Below, one piece after another: positions 34,047 to 42,171 of a stretch of 64,000 bases of DNA. Origin of the DNA: Candidatus Nitrosopelagicus sp. (GTDB lineage Archaea > Thermoproteota > Nitrososphaeria > Nitrososphaerales > Nitrosopumilaceae); assembly GCA_028345195.1 (NCBI GenBank), contig JAOMCX010000004.1, forward strand, positions 23,485 through 87,484, in the 5' to 3' direction. Within the stretch, counting starts at the first letter, position 1; every line of letters starts with the position of its first letter. Made by a program: the position numbers and the translations under genes. The notes beneath the pieces are model-generated. The model searched no databases and had not been told where the DNA came from. It saw nothing but the letters and a program-made list of their open reading frames with translations.

Positions 34047-34517
34047 TTATCTAACGGTAATCATACCTTCCATCCAAGGATGAAGTGTACAATGGTATTG
34101 GTATTTTCCTAATTCATGAAATTTGTAAACAAAATATTCATTTTGTTTTATGACATCTGTTGGGAAATGTAGGTAATTTGGGTCTCCTCTTAGTCTGACA
34201 TTATGTTCGAATTCATCTTGATTCACAAATAATATCGTCTCACCTACGCCAATTATTTTTTCATAGGGTAAGAAACATGAATCATCTATCTCACATCCTT
34301 GTTTCCATGAATCTTTTACTATTATGATTACATGCTGAGCTTTATCTTTTGTGTTACCGCTGTACGGTGCTTCTGTAAAAATTTCCTTTTCAGAATAGAT
34401 TGAATCAATTAATTCATTATCTGTATTTTGAATTTCAAAATTCATCATATCTGATATACTTGCATACAAGATCAGAATGGATGCGGTAATGATTAAACCT
34501 AAGATGATAATTTTCAT
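34047..34517 (-). CDS. Cupredoxin (blue copper) domain protein, membrane-anchored
   Basis: 156 residues. An N-terminal helix (IIILGLIITASILILYA) acts as signal anchor, and residues about 60-156 form a plastocyanin/azurin-like domain. Type-1 copper ligands are complete: H105 (DEFEHNVR), then C143, H146 and M149 in YHCTLHPWMEGM. Such small cupredoxins carry electrons outside the membrane in ammonia-oxidising archaea, which rely on copper instead of cytochrome c. An extra Cys pair (C75, C81) may form a disulfide. It abuts the rlmN stop without a gap. Confidence 0.92.
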   Translation of the reverse strand: MKIIILGLIITASILILYASISDMMNFEIQNTDNELIDSIYSEKEIFTEAPYSGNTKDKAQHVIIIVKDSWKQGCEIDDSCFLPYEKIIGVGETILFVNQDEFEHNVRLRGDPNYLHFPTDVIKQNEYFVYKFHELGKYQYHCTLHPWMEGMITVR

Positions 34518-35579
34518 CTAGTTTGTGTTTACAATATCTGTTCTAAGCTGACCACATGCAGCAGATATTTCAGTTCCTTTCTCAATGCGAATTGTACAAT
34601 TCACGCCTGCTTCATTTAAAATTCGTTTAAACTCAAAAACTCTGCTTTTTGATGGGCGGTTGAAATTACCTGCTGTTGGATTTATTGGAATTAAATTCAC
34701 ATGTGATCCATTTCCTCGCAAAAGTTCAGCCAATTCGTGTGCAACATCCCGTGAATCATTAACTCCTTCCATCAATGCATATTCAAATGTCACACGCCGT
34801 CCTGTTTTCTTAAAATAATAATGTCCTGCATCAATTATCTCTTTAACAGAATCTTTTGTCGCGGTAGGAACCAATTTTTTACGTAATTCATTGTTTGGTG
34901 CATGGAGTGATATTGCAAGTCCAATCTGAAGATCCTCATTTGCCAATTTTTCAATTCCTTCTTTGATTCCAATTGTTGATATTGTAATGTGTCGTTGTCC
35001 CAAACCAAATCCTCTTGGGTCTGTTAAAATTTTCACGGCTCTTATCATTTCATCATAATTTGCCATCGGTTCGCCCATTCCCATAAAAACTAAATTTGTA
35101 ATGTGCTCTTTTTTTTGCTCAATAATTTCTTCAAAATGAACTACCTGTGCCACAATATGCTCTGCCTTTAGATTTGTCTCAAAACCCATCTGCCCTGTTG
35201 CACAAAATGTACATCCCATGGCACATCCAATCTGAGTTGAAACACATACTGTTGATCTAGGTAGCCCTCCTTCTTTCTCAGATTCATATTGCATGAGAAC
35301 AGTTTCAACAGATTTATCGTTAGTGAGATTAAGTAATAATTTCGTAGTATCTCCATCTTCACTAGTAACTCTGTGAATTTCTTTTGCTGAACCTATTGTA
35401 TATCCTGCTTCAACCAATTCTGCAATCATTGTCTTTGGAAGTTGTTTAATGTCTGCAATATTTTTAGGAAATTTGAAATAAAGTGGCATTAGAATTTGGT
35501 CTGCTCTGTACCTTTGATAGCCCATATCAATTACTAATTTCTCCATCTCTTCTGGAAGTAATCTGTATAGATCAGTCAT
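34518..35579 (-). CDS. rlmN: Radical SAM 23S rRNA (adenine-C2) methyltransferase RlmN
   Basis: 353 residues. The radical SAM cluster motif is CAMGCTFCATG. GMGEPMANYDE, LAISLHAPNNELR and the C-terminal ISAACGQLRTD (second catalytic Cys at 342) identify RlmN/Cfr enzymes; the overall layout fits RlmN. It methylates A2503 of 23S rRNA (and tRNA A37 in bacteria). This is chiefly a bacterial family, so transfer into the lineage is likely. The cupredoxin gene begins one base beyond its stop, suggesting co-transcription. Confidence 0.93.
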   Translation of the reverse strand: MTDLYRLLPEEMEKLVIDMGYQRYRADQILMPLYFKFPKNIADIKQLPKTMIAELVEAGYTIGSAKEIHRVTSEDGDTTKLLLNLTNDKSVETVLMQYESEKEGGLPRSTVCVSTQIGCAMGCTFCATGQMGFETNLKAEHIVAQVVHFEEIIEQKKEHITNLVFMGMGEPMANYDEMIRAVKILTDPRGFGLGQRHITISTIGIKEGIEKLANEDLQIGLAISLHAPNNELRKKLVPTATKDSVKEIIDAGHYYFKKTGRRVTFEYALMEGVNDSRDVAHELAELLRGNGSHVNLIPINPTAGNFNRPSKSRVFEFKRILNEAGVNCTIRIEKGTEISAACGQLRTDIVNTN

Positions 35580-35676
35580 ATCATAACTAAATCTCCAATT
35601 GATATTATAATCTAGCTTCTACTGTTATGAAACAATTGTGAAATTTTTTATAATCATCTAATTGAAAATTTATCAT

Positions 35677-36048
35677 ATGATTACAGTTGATTGCCATGAA
35701 GTTGAATCAATTCAAAATGAATTACTAATTTATGTGGCTGATGATGTGGCCGCAATCCCTAATATCAAATATCATGAATTTATTTTGTCTCCTATAGAAG
35801 AAGAAGGTGTCATTGATACAAACGAGGTGGTCACATCCATCAAACGATTTTTGGATTCAATTGGTGAACAACGTAACTTTGCTGTAATTTCTCGAGGTGA
35901 CATAATATCAATAGAATCTATTGCTGGTAAAACAATTGAACGTGATGCAAAACAATCTTCAGAAGGATTATTCTCTTGCCCTCATTGTGGTCATATTACT
36001 CCATATGAGACGGTACATCAAACTCATATGAAAATTCATTATTTCTAA
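35677..36048 (+). CDS. Hypothetical protein with C-terminal C2H2-type zinc motif
   Basis: 123 residues from ATG 35677 (a TTG at 35662 would add five). The N-terminal part is alpha/beta (VESIQNELLIYVADDVAAIP). The C-terminus reads LFSCPHCGHITPYETVHQTH, then MKIHYF: CPHC and two downstream histidines could bind one zinc. The leader is AT-rich, with a box near 35651 (tataatcat). The 3' end is 8 nt from the tRNA-Thr gene on the opposite strand. Confidence 0.6.
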   Translation: MITVDCHEVESIQNELLIYVADDVAAIPNIKYHEFILSPIEEEGVIDTNEVVTSIKRFLDSIGEQRNFAVISRGDIISIESIAGKTIERDAKQSSEGLFSCPHCGHITPYETVHQTHMKIHYF

Positions 36049-36056
36049 ACTAAGAA

Positions 36057-36131
36057 AGCCAATGGAGAGATTTGAACTCTCGACCTATTGATTACAAATC
36101 AATTGCTCTAACCAGGCTGAGCTACATTGGC
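36057..36131 (-). tRNA. tRNA-Thr (anticodon UGU)
   Basis: On the minus strand GCCAATG (acceptor 5') pairs with CATTGGC before the discriminator T. The D-arm is GCTCAGCCTGGTTAGAGC, the anticodon stem-loop ATTGA-TTTGTAA-TCAAT gives UGU, and the T-arm contains AGAGTTCAAATCTCT. No intron, no encoded CCA. Length about 75 nt. All helices can be drawn without mismatch in the acceptor and anticodon stems. Confidence 0.96.
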
Positions 36132-36218
36132 ACTGCATTTTTTACAAATTTGCTGTTTTAAAATGTTAAGTTTGCTAACTATGGCTGTTTTAACAAGTCA
36201 TACTTTGATCATCTTTTT

Positions 36219-36293
36219 TTATCTTAATCCAAAATACAACAATGCTACCACACTAACGATTAGAAGAACAAACGCGAAGCGATATAATCTCAT
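36219..36293 (-). CDS. Putative 24-residue membrane microprotein
   Basis: ATG 36293 to TAA 36219 encodes MRLYRFAFVLLIVSVVALLY, then FGLR: one hydrophobic helix bounded by arginines. It is preceded by gaggagattat, a purine-rich GGAG stretch that could act as a ribosome binding site, unusual in this leaderless-rich genome. It fills the 250-bp gap between tRNA-Thr and the next gene. Could be chance. Confidence 0.35.
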   Translation of the reverse strand: MRLYRFAFVLLIVSVVALLYFGLR

Positions 36294-36383
36294 ATAATCT
36301 CCTCATTAAACTAGCTAATTTTTGTTATCCTAAAATGTTAAGATATTATGAAATATCTACTAGAAAATCTTAACTAACGATTA

Positions 36384-36773
36384 ATGCATACAAAATCTAT
36401 GTTGAAAGATCTCCTCTCTGATATTGTTAAGGTTGATGATGTTTTAATGATAGTCAAGAGTAATGGTGCTACAATAGAAATGAGAAGTAATTCTCTTTCA
36501 ATAAGACAAAAGGAACAATGGATAACTATTGGAGAAAATGACGGTCCGTGTCACATGCATGTTAACAATGAAATGATAAAAAATGCTGAATTTGTAGCAG
36601 AACAAAAACCAGAAAGAATTAGTTACAGTGTAAGATTTTTTGATGAAAATAATGAACGTGTCTTGGCATGTTTCTTCACAAAAATGTATGATGAATCTAA
36701 AACAATAAAGTCTGAGCGAAAAAAATTGTATGATGACCTGCAGGGAAAATATGGCTCAAAAATTCAGTTCTAA
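36384..36773 (+). CDS. Hypothetical protein, single-domain alpha/beta
   Basis: 129 residues (ATG 36384 or 36399). Beta-rich middle: VLMIVKSNGATIEMRSNSLS, EQWITIGENDGPCHMHVNNE and ISYSVRFFDENNERVLACFF, with a helical end. The GPCHMHVN segment with C and H residues is suggestive of a ligand site. It may resemble haem-handling HutX/ChuX-like folds, but that resemblance is weak and I do not name it. Upstream 36294-36383 is AT-rich and otherwise empty. Confidence 0.55.
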   Translation: MHTKSMLKDLLSDIVKVDDVLMIVKSNGATIEMRSNSLSIRQKEQWITIGENDGPCHMHVNNEMIKNAEFVAEQKPERISYSVRFFDENNERVLACFFTKMYDESKTIKSERKKLYDDLQGKYGSKIQF

Positions 36774-36865
36774 TCGTAAGATCTTTCTATTAATTTACTC
36801 AAACTAGTTTCGCATAACTATCTCCATACTCATAATTTAATAACTTCTAAACTCTGGTTTGATTA

Positions 36866-37117
36866 TTGAAATTAAAATACGTTCAGCCAAAGAAACTCAA
36901 AATTCTCATATTAGTATTCACTGGGGTGGGTCTATGGGGTATTGGATTTGGTTTGTTCCGAGGTAGTATTGATGATTCTGGTTCAATGAATAATTTCATG
37001 ATTGTTGTTTTAGGTGTAGTTAATCTATTCTTAGGTGCATTCATGGCATACCTATACTTGACACAAGTTAGAAAAATTGATCCAAGAAAAGATTCAAAGT
37101 ACAAACGAAAGAAATAA
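36866..37117 (+). CDS. Two-helix membrane protein
   Basis: 83 residues from a TTG start (TATA-like tttaata near 36837). Helices at about 12-30 (ILILVFTGVGLWGIGFGLF) and 43-64 (MIVVLGVVNLFLGAFMAYLY), with basic ends (KLKYVQPKKLK; KDSKYKRKK). No family recognised. Its 3' end overlaps the convergent CPBP-like gene by 24 nt. Confidence 0.6.
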   Translation: MKLKYVQPKKLKILILVFTGVGLWGIGFGLFRGSIDDSGSMNNFMIVVLGVVNLFLGAFMAYLYLTQVRKIDPRKDSKYKRKK

Positions 37118-37666
37118 CATTCCCACAACCAAAATATTTGTCGCAAAATGCATTGCGTAAGAATGCTTTATTCCTTTTTTATCATAAATATACTTGAATA
37201 CAAATCCAATTGGTATCAAAACCAATGCCATGTGTATCTTTATGCCCATTCCGATGTGGATTAATGCCCATACTAAGACCATTTTTTTTGATTTTCTAAA
37301 GTAAAATTCTTCAAAATAATTGATATGTAAAAACATGTAAAGCAACAATGGAATAAATGGAATTATTCCTAACATGCCTTGGTCTGCAAATGGCCCAAAC
37401 GCAATATTATATCCAAGCCAACTCCAGTTTAGTATTGGTATTTGATCAACATATTCAAACACAAACAAAACGTATACTACTAAAATTCCAAAAGCTATTG
37501 GTGCATATTTGATTGAGCCGATACCTGATTTAAGATCTAAAATTCGTTTCTTTGTATCCTTGATTAAAAGAAGACTTGCTCCTACTGTTAGTACATAATA
37601 TCCGATAAGAAATACATCTGAATCAAGAAATGAAAGGTCCAATGTAATCAAAGTGCACACTTTCAT
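37094..37666 (-). CDS. Short CPBP-like membrane protease homologue
   Basis: About 190 residues from ATG 37666 (longer start at 37702 possible). It has about six helices. Motif 1 is degenerate but present as YFEEFYFRKS (E119, E120, R124), motif 2 as WALIHIGMG (H137) and motif 3 as AMHFATNILV (H173, N). The order and spacing match CPBP-type intramembrane proteases, so I assign it tentatively to that superfamily. Overlaps the 3' end of the convergent two-helix gene. Confidence 0.6.
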   Translation of the reverse strand: MKVCTLITLDLSFLDSDVFLIGYYVLTVGASLLLIKDTKKRILDLKSGIGSIKYAPIAFGILVVYVLFVFEYVDQIPILNWSWLGYNIAFGPFADQGMLGIIPFIPLLLYMFLHINYFEEFYFRKSKKMVLVWALIHIGMGIKIHMALVLIPIGFVFKYIYDKKGIKHSYAMHFATNILVVGMLFLSFVL

Positions 37667-37681
37667 AAATAACCCCTTCCA

Positions 37682-38158
37682 ATGGAATACATGACTCTTC
37701 AAAAAGGCGATATGGCTGAAGACTTTGAATTATTGGCACATGATGGAACAACCATTAGATTAAGTTCATACAAAAATTCAAAAAACGTAGTATTGTGTTT
37801 TTACCCAAAAAATCATCTCTTTGCATGTCCTTCAAAAAAAGTCTTTGAGATGGCAAAAAGTGTGATTTCAGTTTATTCTGAAATCATTGCAACTGAAACT
37901 GTTGTGTTTGCCATATCTGTAGATTCTGTAGATTCTCAGTCTGATTTTATCAAGGAATATGAAATTCCATATGTACATCTAAGTGATCCAAAGAAAATCG
38001 CTTGTAAGAAATACGCCGGAACCAACATCACCGGTCTTGCTAAACGGAGTACCTTTGTAATTGATAAAAATGGAATAATACAAGATGTAATGAGAGAGAT
38101 TAATGTAGCATCTCATGGACAAGAAATTCTTAATTCTTTAAAGAAAATCAAACTATAA
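37682..38158 (+). CDS. Peroxiredoxin (AhpC/TSA, BCP-like) with altered active-site motif
   Basis: 158 residues (ATG 37682; 37691 also possible). Thioredoxin-like fold: KGDMAEDFELLAHDGTTIRL, VVLCFYPKNHLFACPSKKVF and KRSTFVIDKNGIIQDVMREI. The peroxidatic cysteine position is C49 in YPKNHLFACP, where the usual P-x3-T-x2-C has leucine in place of the conserved threonine. A second cysteine (in KKIACKKYAG) could resolve it. It should reduce peroxides, perhaps with changed activity. Start lies 15 bp from the divergent CPBP-like gene. Confidence 0.78.
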   Translation: MEYMTLQKGDMAEDFELLAHDGTTIRLSSYKNSKNVVLCFYPKNHLFACPSKKVFEMAKSVISVYSEIIATETVVFAISVDSVDSQSDFIKEYEIPYVHLSDPKKIACKKYAGTNITGLAKRSTFVIDKNGIIQDVMREINVASHGQEILNSLKKIKL

Positions 38159-38183
38159 ATCACACAATAAAATTATCCGAAGA

Positions 38184-38735
38184 ATGATTGATTTAGTTGC
38201 TAAGGAGTTATTTCTTACACGAGGTATTGGTGTTCATGAAGATAAACTCACAAGTTTTGAATATGCACTACGTGATGCAGGAATTGCTGGAACAAACATC
38301 GTTTTAATCTCTAGTATATTTCCGCCAAAAGCAAAACTCATTCCTAAAAAGGAAGGTTTGAAGAAGATTAAACCTGGACAAATTCTTTTTACAATTTATT
38401 CTAGAAATCAAACAAATGAACCTCATAGAATGATCTCTGCATCTGTTGGTTTGGCATTACCAAAAGATCGTACTAGATATGGCTACTTATCCGAATATGA
38501 TGCATTTGGACAAAATGAAAAACAAGCAGGTGATTACGCTGAAGATATTGCCGCACAAATGCTTGCATCATCACTTGGAATACCTTTTGATATTGATAAA
38601 AGCTGGGATGAAAAAAGACAACAATGGTCGATTTCTGGAAAAATTTACAAATCTCAAAATATTACCATGACTGCTAAAGGTGACAAATCTGGAAAGTGGA
38701 CCACGGTATTTTCTGCAGCCTGTTTAATTCTCTAA
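38184..38735 (+). CDS. pdaD: Pyruvoyl-dependent arginine decarboxylase
   Basis: 183 residues. Signature: ELFLTRGIGVHEDKLTSFEY, GTNIVLISSIFPPKAKLIP with the self-cleavage site S43-S44 (pyruvoyl from S44), and EYDAFGQNEKQAGDYAEDIA. Enzymes of this family (PvlArgDC) convert arginine to agmatine, the entry to polyamines in archaea. 25 nt downstream of the peroxiredoxin. The stop overlaps the stop of the convergent gene by 4 nt (ctaa, 38732-38735). Confidence 0.93.
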   Translation: MIDLVAKELFLTRGIGVHEDKLTSFEYALRDAGIAGTNIVLISSIFPPKAKLIPKKEGLKKIKPGQILFTIYSRNQTNEPHRMISASVGLALPKDRTRYGYLSEYDAFGQNEKQAGDYAEDIAAQMLASSLGIPFDIDKSWDEKRQQWSISGKIYKSQNITMTAKGDKSGKWTTVFSAACLIL

Positions 38736-39958
38736 CGTTTTGGTTTGTATCCTTTTAGATAAAATATTGCAGCACCAATACCTATTACAATTATGATTGC
38801 AAGCACCACGTATTGAGATTGATCATCTCCGGATTCTTTCTTTCCAAAGTCTTCTATTGATTGGTATTCGTCATCATTCTGTGGAATGTCTTCTACTGAA
38901 TAAAATGACAGTTCGCTGTTACCATCCCATGATCCTATCTCTACTCTTAATTCATCTTGAGGAATAACTTTACTTTGACCAAATAGGAATTTTGCATCAA
39001 TTGAGTTTCCTGCAGGAGAGCTAAAGAACCAACCTCTTTTTGAAATATTCTCTAATGTGGTTAAATCAGTTATTGCATGTGTTGCTATTGTATCTATTTT
39101 TGCAGGTTCACTTGGAATTACTACTAAATGAATGACTGAATTTAGCGGAACATTTTTTCCATCAAATACATCTGAGCGTGAAATTTCGTTTACTCCAAAG
39201 TTTTCTAGTACGTTAATTCTTGAAATTTCATCAGCTACTTCTTTCATTTCGTTTGTCACCTTGAAAATGAATAAATTTTCATCTCCAGTTTTTATAATGC
39301 TAATGGAAATTATTGATTCATCATTTTTTGATAATTTTTTTGAAATATCATAGAAACCTTGTCCATCTCTAATTTCTTTACTGATTAATTTCCCTGCCAA
39401 GTCTGTAAATAAGAAATCAGTTGATTGTTTTGGCATGATAAATGTGGCTGAAACTGCGCCTCTTCCAGAAATTACACCTGATGTTTCTAGTAATAGATTT
39501 GCATCATCTACTGTATGTATGAATGTGGAATGAAATTCACTTTCTACTCCTAATATTTGATTTAAGTCATTAATTATTTCATTTCCCATCTCTCTTGCAG
39601 AATCTTGAACCATTCTGATCCCGCCATCACCTTTCAATTGTTGATAATCAAAATTAATCATTATACATTGTTCCTCACTTGTTACGCCTATCACACATTC
39701 TCCTGCATTTGTAAATACCACCGCTCTAATTTTCTCATTATCATTTATTTTTTGGATTAATTCATCTGTAAATTTTATTTCTTGATTATCTGTAGTTTCT
39801 AGTCCGATTGAGGTTATTATTGAATTTGAATATTGTTGATCATAAATTACAAGTGCACTTTCTTGAAATGTGGCCTTTTCAAACAACTGTCCGCTTGCAA
39901 ATGGCATCATGAGCATTATCCCAAAAATAACTCCAAGTGGAAGTAATTTTCTTTGCAT
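38732..39958 (-). CDS. Exported membrane-anchored protein of unknown function
   Basis: 408 residues. Signal peptide (LLPLGVIFGIMLMMPFASG), a long external alpha/beta and beta region (EKATFQESALVIYDQQYSNS; AVVFTNAGECVIGVTSEEQC), then one membrane helix (VVLAIIIVIGIGAAIFYL) and a short basic tail. Two cysteines at GECVIGV and EEQC may form a disulfide. Architecture is similar to the 441-residue exported protein at 7.8 kb. No function assigned. Confidence 0.65.
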   Translation of the reverse strand: MQRKLLPLGVIFGIMLMMPFASGQLFEKATFQESALVIYDQQYSNSIITSIGLETTDNQEIKFTDELIQKINDNEKIRAVVFTNAGECVIGVTSEEQCIMINFDYQQLKGDGGIRMVQDSAREMGNEIINDLNQILGVESEFHSTFIHTVDDANLLLETSGVISGRGAVSATFIMPKQSTDFLFTDLAGKLISKEIRDGQGFYDISKKLSKNDESIISISIIKTGDENLFIFKVTNEMKEVADEISRINVLENFGVNEISRSDVFDGKNVPLNSVIHLVVIPSEPAKIDTIATHAITDLTTLENISKRGWFFSSPAGNSIDAKFLFGQSKVIPQDELRVEIGSWDGNSELSFYSVEDIPQNDDEYQSIEDFGKKESGDDQSQYVVLAIIIVIGIGAAIFYLKGYKPKR

Positions 39959-40060
39959 GAAACATGAAACTTGTATTATTTTATTTAGTTTACTGCTTCA
40001 TGCTATAACGTTTAAATCACTAATCAAATTTTGCATAATTGACATCGAATTCAAACCGTT

Positions 40061-40102
40061 GGGGAACACGCTGGCAGTCCGATGGCTCGGGCTGCCAGCC
40101 CC
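40061..40102 (+). ncRNA. Isolated GC-rich hairpin, candidate structured RNA
   Basis: GCTGGCAG (40070-40077) pairs with CTGCCAGC (40092-40099); inside, T40078-G40091 is a U-G wobble if the plus strand is RNA (A-C mismatch on the other strand), then CCGA/TCGG closes a TGGC tetraloop. That gives 13 contiguous pairs; outer GGGG/CCC and a 5-nt AACAC bulge extend it. The sequence is strongly GC-rich in an AT-rich intergenic region. A T-rich stretch follows (acattttaattataattt). The wobble argues for the plus strand. It could be a small RNA, an H/ACA-like guide, or a terminator. Confidence 0.5.
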
Positions 40103-40177
40103 ACATTTTAATTATAATTTAGATAGTCCTATCACTTTTTGATATAATTGAATCTACTCTGCAGGAATTTCAATTAA

Positions 40178-41947
40178 TTATAATTTGGCCAGATCGTCTA
40201 CTTGTTTTTTGATATAATCAAATCCACTCTGCCAGAATTTTGCTTTAGAAATATCCAGTCCGTGTTCTTTTAGCAGTTTTTCTGGTTTTTGTGAACCACC
40301 TGCAGATAAAATATCTGTGTATGTTGAGACAAAATCATCTCCTTCATTTTTGTATGTCTGGAATAATGACACTGCAAGTAAATTGCCAAATGAATAAGAA
40401 TAGCAGTAAAATGGTGAATGGTAAAAATGTGGAATACAACTCCATTCTATTCCAAAATCATCTGAAATATCTACTGAATTTCCAAATTGTTCTTTTAGAT
40501 TTTTTCTATAGATATTTGATATGTCATCAACTGTTATGGAGTTTGCAATTTGGTTGTGGGCTTCAATTTCAAATAATGTGAAAAATGATTGTCTTCCAAT
40601 TGTTGCATAGAAATCATCTATCTTATCTGAAAGCATACTGGCTTTTTCACCATCTGAGATTTGATTTGAAATGTTATCGTAGAGTAATAATTCTGAATAT
40701 GTAGATGCAGTTTCTGCAAGAGGTAATGGTGCATCTGAAACTAGAATTGATTTATCAGATGCTGCAACACTGTGCACTGCATGTCCAATTTCATGAGCTA
40801 GTGTAAACACATCTCTTGATTTTCCTGTATAATTAATCAAAACAAATGGTGTGATGTATGGAAGTGGAGTACTACAGAATGCCCCATCTCTTTTTCCATG
40901 TCGTAATGAATAGTCTATGTGATTTTCATTAAAAACCCGTGATGCATATTCTGCAATTTTTGGACTGAATCTATTAAGAGAATCAAGAACAAGTTTTGTT
41001 CCTTGATCAAATGTGTAATTTTTTTCTGCTGCACTCTTTTTTGATGGTGCATACAAATCATATCTCCTAAGTTTCTTTACTCCTACACGTTTTGCTTTTT
41101 GTTGGAAATATTTTTGAAATACAGGTGCGTTTTTTTTACACACCTCTAGCATAACCTCTATTGTTTTATCATCCACATCATTTGAAATGTTTTGAATTGA
41201 AATTGGATTCTTAAATCCTCTCATATCCATTCCTTCATTTTTCCAATTCAATACAATATTTTGATAAATCTGACCAATTACTCCTTTATTATCTTGGTAT
41301 TTTGTTAATAGTGATTTGTAAGCTGCCTCTCTAATTTTTGGATTTTTATTTCTAACAAGTGTTGTAAGCTGCTCTCTTCCCATTGTCTTTTTTTTGCCAT
41401 TAACACTTACAGTATAGGTAAATGCATTTGTTATTTTATCATAAATTTTCACTAGTGCAGAAATTCCTGTAACATCCAAAGTATTGATAATTTTTTCTTC
41501 AGGCTCTGTTAATGCATATTTTGCTACTAGTCTCTTATATCGTAAGTAATCTGATAATTCACCTGCATCTTTAATCAATCTCTTTGCATTTTTCTCATCT
41601 ACCTGTTTTTTCCACCATAAATCAAAAAATAGCATTTTATTTTCAATGGTTGAGCCAAATTGAGAAATTCTATTTAGTAGTGCTGTTGCCTCATCTGATT
41701 GGGTATTTTCTGAAAACTTTAATCCTGCATACCCTCCAACTTTACTTGCTTTTTCTGTTATATCTTCAATTTCATGTAGTAGATGTAAAAATTTCTTAGA
41801 TGACATATTTGGTTTTAATTGAGATTTATTTTTTGCAAATTTTTCAGACTGTCTTTGTATCTCTTTAATTTTCTTATCAAATGTCTGTCTAGTTGGATTC
41901 TTGACCAAATCATCAAGATCCCATATACCTTTTTTGTAATTTTGCAC
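40178..41947 (-). CDS. M3 family oligoendopeptidase (PepF-like)
   Basis: 589 residues. Zinc motif HEIGHAVHSVAA (HExxH) with the downstream glutamate in LAETASTYSELLL, and the PepF-type N-terminal helical half (VKNPTRQTFDKKIKEIQRQS). These cytosolic metallopeptidases degrade oligopeptides and would complete use of peptides brought in by the ABC importer. No operon partner. The 5' region, 41948-42027, is shared with the divergent tRNA-Val. Confidence 0.9.
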   Translation of the reverse strand: MQNYKKGIWDLDDLVKNPTRQTFDKKIKEIQRQSEKFAKNKSQLKPNMSSKKFLHLLHEIEDITEKASKVGGYAGLKFSENTQSDEATALLNRISQFGSTIENKMLFFDLWWKKQVDEKNAKRLIKDAGELSDYLRYKRLVAKYALTEPEEKIINTLDVTGISALVKIYDKITNAFTYTVSVNGKKKTMGREQLTTLVRNKNPKIREAAYKSLLTKYQDNKGVIGQIYQNIVLNWKNEGMDMRGFKNPISIQNISNDVDDKTIEVMLEVCKKNAPVFQKYFQQKAKRVGVKKLRRYDLYAPSKKSAAEKNYTFDQGTKLVLDSLNRFSPKIAEYASRVFNENHIDYSLRHGKRDGAFCSTPLPYITPFVLINYTGKSRDVFTLAHEIGHAVHSVAASDKSILVSDAPLPLAETASTYSELLLYDNISNQISDGEKASMLSDKIDDFYATIGRQSFFTLFEIEAHNQIANSITVDDISNIYRKNLKEQFGNSVDISDDFGIEWSCIPHFYHSPFYCYSYSFGNLLAVSLFQTYKNEGDDFVSTYTDILSAGGSQKPEKLLKEHGLDISKAKFWQSGFDYIKKQVDDLAKL

Positions 41948-42027
41948 AGTTTAATTCAAAATGAACTGTTTCTATATCTTTTGAAAATAATTTAACGTCT
42001 AAATAACACAATTTCAAAAATAATCTT

Positions 42028-42102
42028 GGATCCGTCGTCTAGCCTGGTTTGGATGCTGCACTCACACTGCAGAGGTCGCGAGTTCAAGTCTCGCCGGATC
42101 CA
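42028..42102 (+). tRNA. tRNA-Val (anticodon CAC)
   Basis: GGATCCG pairs with CGGATCC; the D-arm is TCGTCTAGCCTGGTTTGGAT, the anticodon arm CTGCA-CTCACAC-TGCAG gives CAC, and the T-arm is GCGAGTTCAAGTCTCGC. No intron; discriminator A at 42102; CCA is not encoded. Confidence 0.96.
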
Positions 42103-42171
42103 TTGAATAATTCTAAAAAATTAGAATTAATTACGATAAAGTTTTATTATGAATTACGCCGATTGTTAATA

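Noticed and set aside
40061..40102. H/ACA guide RNA
   Set aside because: An ACA follows the stem, but there is no two-sided pseudouridylation pocket at the expected 14-16 nt distance.
42049..42171. Upstream extension of the CbtA-like frame
   Set aside because: The extension runs through the tRNA-Val gene.
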